64,000 nucleotides of DNA from Pleomorphomonas diazotrophica (lineage in GTDB: Bacteria; Pseudomonadota; Alphaproteobacteria; Rhizobiales; Pleomorphomonadaceae), in contig NZ_PJNW01000011.1 of the NCBI RefSeq assembly GCF_002844595.1, forward strand, positions 186,001 to 250,000. Direction: 5' to 3'. The position numbers and the translations under genes are program-made. The notes below the pieces were generated by a model that searched no databases, was not told where the DNA came from, and saw only the letters and a list, made by a program, of their open reading frames with translations. Shown here one piece after another: positions 7,632-16,127 of this stretch; the first letter of the stretch is position 1; every line of letters starts with the position of its first letter.

Positions 7632-8519
7632 TCAAGCGGCGGTTGACAGCGATTGCATCAGCGAAAGGCGCGCCGATGAGAGATGCAGCCGGCAGGCGGC
7701 CTCGACGGCCTCCGGCCGGCGCGTCTTGAGGGCCTCGATATAGTCAAGATGCTCAAGGATCGCCTTGCCGTTACGCTCGCGGGCGTTCGCCTTGTTCCAC
7801 TGGTAATGATAGTGGAAGACGATGGCGATGATGTCGTAGAAGTCGATGATGAAGCGATTGCCCGAGGCTTGCTGGATGAGCCGGTGGAGGCGGTCGTCGA
7901 GTTCGGAAAATTCGAGATAGCGGCTGTCGATATCGGCGAGAACCTCGACATGAGCGCGACGCAGGGCTTCAAGCTCGACCCAGGCGGGATCCTCGGCGGG
8001 AAGGCTGACGAACGCGGCGGCCGACTTCAGCTCGAACATTTCGCGGACGTCGATCAGTTCCTCCGCAAACTGACGGGTGAAGCCCTTCAGCACCCAGTGG
8101 CTGTTCGGCCGCTTCTCGATCAGACCGAAGCGACTGAAGCGTATCAGAAACTCCCGCACTGATGTTGTCCCGACACCGATTTCGCGGGCCAGCTCCAGCT
8201 CGTTTATCTGCATGCCCGGTTCGCCGCCGCCAATCAAAATGCGCTTCATGAAGGTGCGCTCGATCACCTCGGACAGCGAGTTCGTTTCGTGTTCGGGAAA
8301 GAAATCGGCCTTGACGGGCGATCTCTGCACCGCCTTGGAGCGCTTGTTCCACTCGATGAGGCCGGCCTCGACCATTTGCGACAGAATCGAGCGCACCGTT
8401 GTCCGGGAAACGCCAAGCAGATTGCAAAGTTCGGGCTCGGACGGCAAGCTCTCGCCTACCACCAGCAACCGCAGACACCTGTTGTAGGCATCCTTGAAGA
8501 CGGTGTTCTGCTTCGGCAT
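7632..8519 (-). CDS. GntR/FadR-type regulator with two winged-helix segments and an FCD domain
   Basis: A 295-residue regulator. A first winged-helix segment (about 25-65, GESLPSEPELCNLLGVSRTT) is followed by a second one (about 105-155, ELELAREIGVGTTSVREFLI), and only then by an FCD ligand-binding domain of all-helical type (about 160-290) with the usual Asp/His metal positions (DDRLH near 210). Standard GntR/FCD proteins have a single winged helix and about 220-250 residues. The ATG at 8519 has AGGTG upstream. A longer frame to 8609 lacks an RBS. It faces the sugar importer operon across a 794-bp gap and is the obvious candidate to control it. Confidence 0.85.
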   Translation of the reverse strand: MPKQNTVFKDAYNRCLRLLVVGESLPSEPELCNLLGVSRTTVRSILSQMVEAGLIEWNKRSKAVQRSPVKADFFPEHETNSLSEVIERTFMKRILIGGGEPGMQINELELAREIGVGTTSVREFLIRFSRFGLIEKRPNSHWVLKGFTRQFAEELIDVREMFELKSAAAFVSLPAEDPAWVELEALRRAHVEVLADIDSRYLEFSELDDRLHRLIQQASGNRFIIDFYDIIAIVFHYHYQWNKANARERNGKAILEHLDYIEALKTRRPEAVEAACRLHLSSARLSLMQSLSTAA

Positions 8520-8711
8520 GTGCACCTCATATGACCATGCCCGATCACGGAAAGGCATGGCTCGGCGGATCGAACCGACCCGCACCCCAACTTCTTGCCG
8601 CAGCTCCACGCGGAAGCCCGCAACCAGCCCTGGCAGCCAGATGCTTTAGCCGGACGCTCCGAAGCGGATCTGCCAGGGCGCGGCGGACGGATGCGGCGGC
8701 GCCGGGCTGCA

Positions 8712-8725
8712 CTTTATCGACAAAG
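8712..8725. promoter_or_regulatory. operator candidate CTTTATCGACAAAG (copy 1)
   Basis: A near-perfect 14-bp palindrome (one mismatched pair) sharing the TTTATCGAYAAA core with the copy at 9235. It lies about 190 bases upstream of the regulator start codon. It is a likely site for the adjacent GntR-type protein (inferred). Confidence 0.5.
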
Positions 8726-9234
8726 AACACAAAACGGAACAAGTCTTTCGCAAGGGTCGGTAGCACGGGTTGCCAATCCATCCCAACTTGGTCGCGATGG
8801 TTATGAAGACGTCGAAGCAAGAGCTGCGCGGGCCACGCCGTCAATCAAAAGAGTCCCGCCTCGGTCTCGTTCAGCCTGCTGAAACCATTTTTGGCAGAAT
8901 ATATATTCCCTCACGTACCACACCGAGAACGTGAGTTCCAACTTGGATATTCGACAAAAGTCGATGTCTACATATAACATATTGATTTATAATGTATTGG
9001 TTGATATTGAAACGTTATGAAATGTTCTGAGAATTAGAAAATATGGAGGATGCCCGAAAGGCTGAAACAAGTTCGTTTCATTTTTGCGCGAAATGGGGTA
9101 AGAAGCTCCTGTCCAGCTTCGCTTGATGGCGGCATTGAGGAATGCGGGCGGTGTCGACCAAAGGGTCGGTCGCCTCGGGTCTGTGGGCCTTGCGTCGCAA
9201 AGGAGTTTCGGCTAATTGTCATCTGTCGCTGTTT

Positions 9235-9246
9235 TTTATCGATAAA
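9235..9246. promoter_or_regulatory. operator candidate TTTATCGATAAA (copy 2)
   Basis: A perfect 12-bp palindrome 68 bases before the importer's first start codon, where a repressor or activator of the operon would be expected to bind. It matches copy 1 at 8712 in 11 of 12 core bases. Confidence 0.55.
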
Positions 9247-9313
9247 GTCCGATGGCTGAGGAGCAAGATCGGGCCTTTGTTGAAGGCGACGCTGATCTCG
9301 GGAGGATCGCAAC

Positions 9314-10300
9314 ATGAAAGCTGTTGGCATTACACGTCGCACGCTCGTCGCGCTGGCTGGCGCCGTCGCGCTGTCGGCCGTCGCCCCGGTCGCCGCGCAT
9401 GCGGAAGACTACACGATTCCGATCATCGTTAAGGACACCACGTCCTTCTACTGGCAGATCGTTCTGGCCGGTGCCCGCAAGGCCGGCACGGATCTCGGCG
9501 TGAACGTGCCCGAGCTCGGCGCCCAGTCCGAGGCCGACATCAACGGCCAGATCTCCATCATTGAAAACGCCGTTTCTTCGGGTGCCAACGCCCTCGTCGT
9601 CGCGCCGACCGAGTTCAAGGCGCTTGGCAAGCCGATCGATGAAGCCGCGAAGTCCGTTCCGGTGATCGGCATCGACTCGGGTGCCGACTCCAAGGCCTTC
9701 ACGTCGTTCCTGACGACCGACAACGTCCAGGGCGGTCGCATCGCCGCTGACGGTCTCGCCGCCGCCATCGGCGCCGCCAATGGTGGCAAGGTGGAAGGCG
9801 ATGTTGCCCTCATCACCAACCTGCCGGGCGCCGGTTCGCTCGAGCAGCGCGCCCAGGGCTTCAAGGAACAGCTGGCGGCCAAGTATCCCGGCCTGAAGCT
9901 GGTGGCCGACAAGGTCGGCGACGGTCAGGCGACCACCGCTCTCAACATCATGACCGACCTGTTGACCGCCAATCCCGACCTCAAGGGCGTGTTCGCCTCG
10001 AACCTGATCGCCGCCCAGGGCGCCGGCCAGGCCATCGCCGAGAACAAGATGGGCGACAAGGTTGGGTTGATCGGCTTCGACAATGACGACAAGCTGGTCG
10101 GCTTCCTGAAGGACGGCGTGATCGACGCGCTCGTGGTGCAGGACCCCTACCGCATGGGCTACGACGGCATCAAGACGGCGCTCGCCGCCGTCAAGAAGGA
10201 GAAGGTCGAAGCCTTCGTCGATACCGGCGCCAATCTGGTGACCACGGCCAACATGAACGAGCCGCGCGCCCAGGAACTGCTGTATCCCAAGGTGAAGTAA
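9314..10300 (+). CDS. sugar ABC transporter substrate-binding protein (ribose-type)
   Basis: A 328-residue periplasmic binding protein with an N-terminal signal peptide (TRRTLVALAGAVALSAVAPVAAHA, cleavage near residue 30). The RR pair before the hydrophobic core is Tat-like but the full Tat consensus is not present. The mature part begins YTIPIIVKDTTSFYWQIVLAGARKAG and has DINGQISIIENAVSSGANALVVAPT, typical of the type-1 periplasmic binding fold used for ribose, xylose, allose and similar sugars. The RBS GGGAGGA lies upstream. It is the first gene of an importer operon with ATPase and permease genes. The sugar cannot be named; catabolic neighbours hint at a deoxy-sugar such as fucose or rhamnose. 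Confidence 0.93.
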   Translation: MKAVGITRRTLVALAGAVALSAVAPVAAHAEDYTIPIIVKDTTSFYWQIVLAGARKAGTDLGVNVPELGAQSEADINGQISIIENAVSSGANALVVAPTEFKALGKPIDEAAKSVPVIGIDSGADSKAFTSFLTTDNVQGGRIAADGLAAAIGAANGGKVEGDVALITNLPGAGSLEQRAQGFKEQLAAKYPGLKLVADKVGDGQATTALNIMTDLLTANPDLKGVFASNLIAAQGAGQAIAENKMGDKVGLIGFDNDDKLVGFLKDGVIDALVVQDPYRMGYDGIKTALAAVKKEKVEAFVDTGANLVTTANMNEPRAQELLYPKVK

Positions 10301-10308
10301 GCAAGGCT

Positions 10309-10350
10309 CCGGCGCCCGGCTAACCCTATACGGGGTCGGCCGGGCGCCGG
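10309..10350 (+). terminator. stable intercistronic hairpin between binding-protein and ATPase genes
   Basis: Arms CCGGCGCCCGGC (10309-10320) and GCCGGGCGCCGG (10339-10350) pair perfectly over 12 bp. The loop contains ACCC/GGGGT, which can pair further. There is no T-run, so it is more likely an mRNA-stabilising or partial-termination element that lets the binding protein be made in excess than a full terminator. Confidence 0.65.
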
Positions 10351-10485
10351 AAACTCCACGCCATCCTTTTCGGCGTCCCTGCATGCCGAGCGAGCCGCGG
10401 CTCGCCGCCGGTGCCGGCTGATGTCGGCATCTGTAGCCACGCTTGTGGCCGCATGCCCAGCATTTCCAACTGACGCGGGTCGATC

Positions 10486-12018
10486 ATGGTCGGAACCAAT
10501 CCCCACGGGCAGGCGGCCGAGGCCGTCGTCGCCACCGCGAGTGTGCCCATTCTCGAGCTGCGCGGCCTCGAGAAGCGCTACGGCGCCACTCATGCGTTGA
10601 AGCCAGCCGATCTCGCCTTCGTCAGCGGCGAAATTCACGCCATCGTTGGTGAGAATGGCGCAGGCAAGTCGACGCTCATCAAACTCCTGACCGGCGTCAT
10701 CACCCGTACCTCCGGAGAGGTGTTCTGGGAAGGACAGCCGGTGGCGCTCGCCACGCCGCACGAAGCCATCGAGTTCGGCATCAACGCCGTCCACCAGGAG
10801 GTGGTGCTTTGCCGTCACCTGACGGTTGCCGCCAACATGTTCCTCGGCGACGAGGCCGTCGGCTTCGGCCTTCTTCGCAAGGGTGAGATGACGCGGAAGG
10901 CGCAGGCGATCCTCGACGACCTCGGCTTCGATCTGCCGGCGCATGTGTTGCTCGGCGATCTGACGATCGGCCAGCAGCAGCTGATCGCCACAGCTCGCGC
11001 CGCCATCCGCGGCACCCGCTTCCTGATCTTCGACGAGCCAACCGCCTACCTCACGCGTACCGAAGCAGCACAGCTCTTCGCGCTGATCCGCCGCCTCAAG
11101 GAGCGTGGCGTCACCATCGTCTATATCAGCCATCGTCTCGAGGAAGTGTTCGAGTTGTCCGACCGCGTGTCGATCCTGCGCGACGGCACGCTGGTGGGCA
11201 CGCGCGTGACGGCGGAAACCAACGAGACCGAGCTGATCTCGCTGATGATCAACCGCTCGCTCGAGCAGATTTATCACAAGGAGTTCTTCCCGGCCGGCGA
11301 CGTGCTGATCGAGACGAAGAACCTCAGCGGTCCCGGCTTCCGCGACGTGTCACTCAGCGTTCGTGCCGGACAGATCGTCGGCCTCTATGGACTGATCGGC
11401 GCCGGTCGTTCGGAGTTCGTGATGTCGCTGTTCGGCCGCCATCGCAAGACCGGCGGCAGCATCTTCTGGCAGGGCAAAGAGGTAGACATCCGCTCCGAGC
11501 GCGAGGCGATGGACCTCGGCATTGCGCTCGCGCCGGAAAGCCGCCGCGACCAGGGCCTCTGCATCAACCTTCCGGTCGGCTTCAACCTCAACCTGCCGAT
11601 TTTCCCGCACATCACCATGGCTGGCCTGGTGCCGTTCTCTGCGGATCGACAGCGCGCAGATCGGCAGATCGCCGACCTCCAGGTGAAGACCTCCGGCCGC
11701 GGCGCGCTGGTGTCCTCGCTATCAGGCGGCAACCAGCAGAAGATCGTCATTGGCAAGTGGCTCAATCACGGTGCCCGGCTGTTCATCTTCGATGAGCCGA
11801 CGGTCGGCGTCGACGTCGGCACGAAGGCAGAGATCTATCGCCTGCTGGCGCGCCTCTTGGCCGAAGGGGCCGGCATCATCCTGATCTCGTCCTACCTGCC
11901 AGAAGTCTACGAGCTCGCTGACGAGCTGCACGTCTTCCGGCGCGGCGAGGATGTCGCCCGGCACGCCTATCATACGGCGAGCCACGAGGAAATTCTGTCC
12001 GAAGCGATCGGTGTGTGA
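10486..12018 (+). CDS. sugar ABC transporter ATP-binding protein (RbsA/MglA type, two nucleotide-binding domains)
   Basis: A 510-residue double ATPase for a ribose-type importer. Domain 1 has Walker A GENGAGKST (about 55-63), a signature-like LTIGQQQLI, and Walker B FLIFDEPTAYL. Domain 2 has a degenerate Walker A GLIGAGRSE, then the signature LSGGNQQK and Walker B LFIFDEPTVGVD. Degeneracy in the second P-loop is normal for this family. It follows the binding-protein gene after a 185-bp gap containing a strong hairpin, and the permease gene starts 28 bases downstream. Confidence 0.94.
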   Translation: MVGTNPHGQAAEAVVATASVPILELRGLEKRYGATHALKPADLAFVSGEIHAIVGENGAGKSTLIKLLTGVITRTSGEVFWEGQPVALATPHEAIEFGINAVHQEVVLCRHLTVAANMFLGDEAVGFGLLRKGEMTRKAQAILDDLGFDLPAHVLLGDLTIGQQQLIATARAAIRGTRFLIFDEPTAYLTRTEAAQLFALIRRLKERGVTIVYISHRLEEVFELSDRVSILRDGTLVGTRVTAETNETELISLMINRSLEQIYHKEFFPAGDVLIETKNLSGPGFRDVSLSVRAGQIVGLYGLIGAGRSEFVMSLFGRHRKTGGSIFWQGKEVDIRSEREAMDLGIALAPESRRDQGLCINLPVGFNLNLPIFPHITMAGLVPFSADRQRADRQIADLQVKTSGRGALVSSLSGGNQQKIVIGKWLNHGARLFIFDEPTVGVDVGTKAEIYRLLARLLAEGAGIILISSYLPEVYELADELHVFRRGEDVARHAYHTASHEEILSEAIGV

Positions 12019-12046
12019 ACGGGGAGCGTTCACGGGGGAGAAATAC

Positions 12047-13015
12047 ATGTCCACGGATACCAAGACGGCGACGGTCGCCCGCAAAAGCAGCGCCAACTGG
12101 CTGTTCGGCCTGACGCTGCTGGGACTTCTGCTTGCCATGTGCATTGTCTTAAGCCTGACGACCAAGAGCTTCCTGACCGAAGCCAACATTATGAACCTGA
12201 TGCGCCAGGGCGCCATGATCGCCATCCTGGCGGTTGGCGAAACCTTCGTCATCATCACCACCGGCATCGACCTGTCCGTCGGCGCGGTGGTCGGCTTTTG
12301 CACCGTCATCGCGGCCTGGCTGCTGACCCACGACTTTTCTATCATGACGACGGTGATCATCACGCTGGGCGTCGGCGTGGCCATCGGCATGTTCCATGGC
12401 TTCGGCATCGTGCAGATGGGACTGCCGCCGTTCATCATCACCCTGGCGACGCTGACGTCGCTGCGCGGCATCGGCCTCCTGATCACCAACGGTGCCACCA
12501 TCAACATCGTCAATGACACGTTCACCGAGTTCTCGCGCAACGACTTCATGGGCTTGCCGAACTTGTTCTGGATGGTGATCCTGGTCGGCGTACCCGCCTA
12601 CATTTTCCTCCACCACAGCCGCTACGGCCGCTACATCTTCGCCGTCGGCTCCAACATGGAGGCGGCTCGCCTTTCCGGCGTCAACGTCAAGCTGACCGTC
12701 TACCTGGCCTACACCCTGTCCTCGACCTGCGCCGCCTTCGTCGGCCTGCTGCTCGCCGCCCGCATCGGCGTCGGCAACGCCATGCAGGCCGACGGCTGGG
12801 AGCTGCAAGCCATTGCCTCCTCGGTGATCGGTGGTACGTCGCTGTTCGGCGCCATCGGTTCGGTGCATGGTCCGCTGATCGGCGCCTTCATCCTCGCCAC
12901 CATCAACAACGGCGCCAACCTCCTGAACGTCAACTCGTTCTGGCAGCGCATCATCACCGGTCTCCTGATCATCCTGATCGTCTACTTCGACCAGTTGCGC
13001 CGCCGCCGCGGCTGA
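12047..13015 (+). CDS. sugar ABC transporter permease (RbsC type)
   Basis: A 322-residue inner-membrane permease with about eight to ten hydrophobic segments and the family motif AILAVGETFVIITTGIDLSVGAV (about 60-82). The loop NMEAARLSGVNVKLTVYLAYTLSS (about 205-228) is the ATPase contact region. Only one permease gene is present, so it should form a homodimer as in RbsABC. The start ATG at 12047 has GGGGGAG upstream. The frame is open further upstream, but only inside the ATPase gene. It is the last gene of the operon, followed by a terminator. Confidence 0.93.
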   Translation: MSTDTKTATVARKSSANWLFGLTLLGLLLAMCIVLSLTTKSFLTEANIMNLMRQGAMIAILAVGETFVIITTGIDLSVGAVVGFCTVIAAWLLTHDFSIMTTVIITLGVGVAIGMFHGFGIVQMGLPPFIITLATLTSLRGIGLLITNGATINIVNDTFTEFSRNDFMGLPNLFWMVILVGVPAYIFLHHSRYGRYIFAVGSNMEAARLSGVNVKLTVYLAYTLSSTCAAFVGLLLAARIGVGNAMQADGWELQAIASSVIGGTSLFGAIGSVHGPLIGAFILATINNGANLLNVNSFWQRIITGLLIILIVYFDQLRRRRG

Positions 13016-13043
13016 GACCGGAACGAGGATAGTTCAAAGCAAG

Positions 13044-13080
13044 GAGGCGGGACCCGACGGTCCCGCCTCTTTCTTGTCTT
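13044..13080 (+). terminator. terminator of the sugar importer operon
   Basis: An 11-bp perfect stem (GAGGCGGGACC with GGTCCCGCCTC), a 4-base loop and the T-rich tail TTTCTTGTCTT, 28 bases after the permease stop codon. Confidence 0.88.
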
Positions 13081-13098
13081 CAGATCGTTTTCGACCAC

Positions 13099-15558
13099 TC
13101 AGGAGGCGTGAGCGACCTCGCCGTTGGCGCTGGCCTCCAGAAGCGACTCAAGGTCGGCCGGCCGCAGCGGCTTCGACAGCCAGGCGTCGAACAGGCCGTC
13201 TTCACAGCGCGCCCTCGTCTCCGGCAGCGCGTCGGCGGTCAGCGCGGCGATCACCGGCTGGCGACCGTCACGGTCGGCGATCATGGCGCGGATGCGCCGC
13301 GCCGCCTCGATGCCGTCCATTTCCGGCATGTGCAGGTCCATCAGCACCACGTCGAAGCCGCCGCCCGACGACAGCATGGCCGCGGTGGCCGTCAGCGCCT
13401 TCTGGCCATCGGCGCTCAGCGTGACGGCGTGGCCGGCCCGCTCGACCAGTGCCCGGCCGAGCAGAAGGTTGATCTCGTTGTCGTCGCAAAGCAGAACCGA
13501 GAGACGATGGGGCGGCGACGGCGGTTCGGCGAGAACCGGCTCGGCAGCGGCGGCGAATTGGCCATGGCCGAGCAGTGTTTCGATGACCGCCGAAAGAGAG
13601 CGTGCCCTGACCGGCTTGACCAGATAGGCACCATAGCCGGCAGCCTGAAGCTCCGGCAGCATCGGCCGCTCGGTGGCACTGATCAGGACGCCGACCGGTG
13701 TCGTCGAGAAGGCGCGGATGCGCTCGATGACCGCGAGCGGGTCGCCGGCGGCGGCGTCGATGAGAACGGCATCCGGCTGCCAGGATCCGACCACCTCCTG
13801 CTCGATGTCCTTCTGGGTTGCCAGCGTCACGTCGGCGCCGGCATCGAACAGGCGACGAATGAGGAACGGTCCCTCGATGAGCGCGTGCGACACCACAAGG
13901 ATGCGTCGGCCGGCGAAACGCCGATCGGTCGGCGGAGAGACCGATGGCGCCGGAAGCGGCGCGTCGCCCTTTGCCGCAAAGCTGGCGGTGAGCAGCGCCA
14001 GAGCGGCACGCGCCCCAACCGCATCGCTGGAAGACGGAACCTCGGCGATGTCTGCCGTCTCCACCGGAGCCGTCTGCGTCGGGATGGCGATAGGCATGCC
14101 CGCCTCTGCCAGCGGAAAGCGCAAGGCAAAGCTGAAACTTGCCCCCTCGCCGGGCGTCGATATCAAACGAATGTCACCGCCCATCAGGCGGGTCAGCTCG
14201 CGGGCAATGGCAAGGCCGAGACCGGTGCCGCCATGGGAGCGGGCCGGGCCGGGATCGGCCTGCTCAAACTCGCCGAAGATGCGCTGCTGGTCGGCTTCGG
14301 CGATACCGATACCGGTGTCGCGAACCAGAAAGGAGACACCAACCGCGCCATCCTCTTCGTTCGTCATCTGCAGTTCGATGGCAACACCGCCCTCGGCCGT
14401 AAACTTGATGCCGTTGCCGGCCAGGTTGAACAGTACCTGACGGACGCGGATTGGATCGGCCTGAACAAGGCGATCGAGCCGAGGGTCGATATAGGCGGCA
14501 AGCTCGATGCCTTTCATCTCGGCACGCGGCGCCATCAGTTCGACGAGGTCCTCGACGATGGTGGCAAGCGAGGTCGGTTCAAGCTGCAGGCTCAGCCGCC
14601 CCGCCTCGATCTTGGAGAAGTCCAGAAGATCTTCGATCAGCGTAAGCAAAGCCTCGCCGGACGTTTCGATGGCGCGGGCATAGGTCCGTTGCTCGGCCGA
14701 CAGCGGCGTCTTCTGCATCAGCGCGGTCATGCCCAGGATGCCATTGAGCGGCGTTCGGATTTCGTGGCTGACCATGGCAAGGAAGCGGCTCTTGGCGGCG
14801 CTCGCCGCCTCGGCCTCGTCGCGGGTCTTTTCGAGCGCCGCCTCGATGGCCTTGCGCTCGGTAATGTCGCGGCCAAGGGTGCGGGTTCCGGTCACCCTGC
14901 CGTCCTCGACGATCGGCGCCTCCGAGAAGGAGAACCAGCGGGGGCCGTCGACCGTCTCGATACGGATGTCGCCCAAGAGCCCGTTTATGCTCTGCTCACC
15001 CGCACCATGGCCGGACAGAGCGGCGAGCGCCGTCAGCCGGCGGCGCAGTTGCTGCCAAGGGTCGGCGCGCGGCTGATGCACGTCGCTTGCCACCACATCG
15101 GACGCGACGAACAGGTCGCCGGCGGCCAGATCAGCGGCAAAGGTTGAGAAATCCAGGCCGATGAACGCGCCCGGCGACTGGCCGAGGCGTGCGGTCGTGG
15201 CCGTGTTGGTGGAGGTGATCCGGCCGGCGTCATCGCGACAGATGACGAGGTCGCCGAGCCCTTCGCCCTCATCGGTCGGGCCGATGGCGGCATCATAAAG
15301 GCGACCGAGGGCGCGGCGGGCCGAGCGGCGACCCGCTTCAAACAGGCCGGCGCCTAACAGGGCAGCGCCGATGGCAACAACAAGCGCCGGCGACGCAGCA
15401 AGCGACACGAGAACGGTTCCGGCGGCAGCGGTCAGTGCCAGCGCCGCCGCACTGATGAACAGAGCACGACGCCACCGGCGACGCGACAGGCGCAACCGGC
15501 CGGCAGACGGGTGTGGCGACGAGGCGTCGTCGGACGAGCTATGCGGTTGGTTGGTCAT
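13099..15558 (-). CDS. hybrid sensor histidine kinase/response regulator
   Basis: An 819-residue membrane kinase. Two hydrophobic helices (about 31-53 and 57-74) are followed by a PAS domain (about 100-235), HisKA with [10 protein letters not shown] (phosphorylatable His265), and HATPase with N382, DTGIG (about 414-418) and GGTGLGL (about 443-449). A receiver-like segment (about 552-665) comes next, then a canonical receiver (about 687-805) with CDDNE and [11 protein letters not shown] (Asp741). The first receiver keeps Asp601 and Lys648 but lacks the acidic pair at its start (ILVVSHAL), so it is probably inactive as a phosphoreceiver. No cognate DNA-binding regulator is adjacent. Upstream lies the comM 3'-end fragment. 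Confidence 0.9.
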   Translation of the reverse strand: MTNQPHSSSDDASSPHPSAGRLRLSRRRWRRALFISAAALALTAAAGTVLVSLAASPALVVAIGAALLGAGLFEAGRRSARRALGRLYDAAIGPTDEGEGLGDLVICRDDAGRITSTNTATTARLGQSPGAFIGLDFSTFAADLAAGDLFVASDVVASDVHQPRADPWQQLRRRLTALAALSGHGAGEQSINGLLGDIRIETVDGPRWFSFSEAPIVEDGRVTGTRTLGRDITERKAIEAALEKTRDEAEAASAAKSRFLAMVSHEIRTPLNGILGMTALMQKTPLSAEQRTYARAIETSGEALLTLIEDLLDFSKIEAGRLSLQLEPTSLATIVEDLVELMAPRAEMKGIELAAYIDPRLDRLVQADPIRVRQVLFNLAGNGIKFTAEGGVAIELQMTNEEDGAVGVSFLVRDTGIGIAEADQQRIFGEFEQADPGPARSHGGTGLGLAIARELTRLMGGDIRLISTPGEGASFSFALRFPLAEAGMPIAIPTQTAPVETADIAEVPSSSDAVGARAALALLTASFAAKGDAPLPAPSVSPPTDRRFAGRRILVVSHALIEGPFLIRRLFDAGADVTLATQKDIEQEVVGSWQPDAVLIDAAAGDPLAVIERIRAFSTTPVGVLISATERPMLPELQAAGYGAYLVKPVRARSLSAVIETLLGHGQFAAAAEPVLAEPPSPPHRLSVLLCDDNEINLLLGRALVERAGHAVTLSADGQKALTATAAMLSSGGGFDVVLMDLHMPEMDGIEAARRIRAMIADRDGRQPVIAALTADALPETRARCEDGLFDAWLSKPLRPADLESLLEASANGEVAHAS

Positions 15559-15716
15559 GTCCGTCCCGGAGGTGCGGCGCGATCCTGCGACGCTCCCGGC
15601 GGGGGAATGCGCCCACCCCGCCGCTTTCGACGGGGCATGCGAAGGCTAGGCCGGCAAGGTTGCCAATCGGTTGATGGCTTGGCGAAATATGAGCTTTTCC
15701 GTCCGATGCCTTTCGA

Positions 15717-15914
15717 TCACGCGGCTCGCGCCCGCCGATCGGGGCCGGTGCGATAGGCGAGCGCCTCGCCGACATGCAGGCAGCTGACTTCAGCCGCGCC
15801 GTCGAGACCGGCGAGGGCGCGGGCCACTCTCAGTACACGATGATAGCCACGCGCCGAGAGCGACAGCCGTTCAGCGGCCTGTTTCAGCAAGGAAAGGTCG
15901 GCTCTGTCCGGCTC
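15717..15914 (-). pseudogene. displaced 3' end of comM (YifB) gene
   Basis: The minus strand encodes a 63-residue segment (LSLLKQAAERLSLSARGYHRVL through the C-terminal RAA and a TGA stop) that matches the last 63 residues of the intact ComM ending at 19357. By eye 53 of 63 residues are identical, and the DNA also aligns closely. Nothing of the upstream 450 residues is present and there is no start codon for the segment. At about 15920 the sequence switches to a LysR remnant. It is not a recent copy, given the differences. It looks like the original gene end displaced by an insertion, or a fragment from a related strain. Confidence 0.85.
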
Positions 15915-15930
15915 GCGGCGCCGGCCAGAG

Positions 15931-16127
15931 ATAAGTGCGCTCAAATCGCAGCTAAGGGTTCGTCTACTGAACCGAACAACGCGAGAACTGGCACTGACCA
16001 AGGCGGGCCAGGTCCATCTGCCGCGCGCAAGGCCGTGCCGCTGAAGAAGCCGCAGAGTTGGCGGCAGGTGCCTTGGTGAACCTGTCGGGACAGTTGCGAA
16101 TCCATGCACCCACCGAATTTGGACAGA
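15931..16127 (+). pseudogene. LysR-family regulator remnant with a frameshift
   Basis: From 15934 the plus strand reads SALKSQLRVRLLNRTTRE then LALTKAGQVHL, the end of a LysR helix-turn-helix domain (compare the family pattern LGVRLLNRTTRxLxLTxAG). After 16020 the frame shifts by one, and from 16025 it continues as EEAAELAAGALVNLSGQLRI then HAPTEFG, the linker and start of the effector domain. A stop codon closes the first frame at 16042-16044. Both ends are missing: it abuts the comM fragment on the left and the kinase-like gene's stop codon on the right. It is a dead fragment of about 65 codons. Confidence 0.75.

Larger units (their letters stand above)
8520..9313. other. 794-bp regulatory gap between the GntR-type gene and the sugar importer
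   Basis: No coding region is credible here. The first half is GC-rich. About 8880-9050 is strikingly AT-rich (TATATATTC, ATAACATATTGATTTATAATG) for this genome. It contains an imperfect hairpin CTCACGT-N12-ACGTGAG (8910-8935) and TCGAC-AAAA-GTCGA (8951-8964). Two copies of a TTTATCGAYAAA palindrome sit at 8712-8725 and 9235-9246. The importer promoter most likely lies in or after the AT-rich stretch. Confidence 0.6.

Noticed and set aside
13108-15147. 679-codon plus-strand open frame opposite the hybrid kinase
   Set aside because: Mirror of the kinase gene in a GC-rich genome; no family motif.
15774-16079. Open frame on the plus strand across the comM fragment, and a similar long one over intact comM at 19288-21234
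   Set aside because: Both are antisense shadows: they mirror the conserved comM 3' end in another frame and have no RBS or domain.
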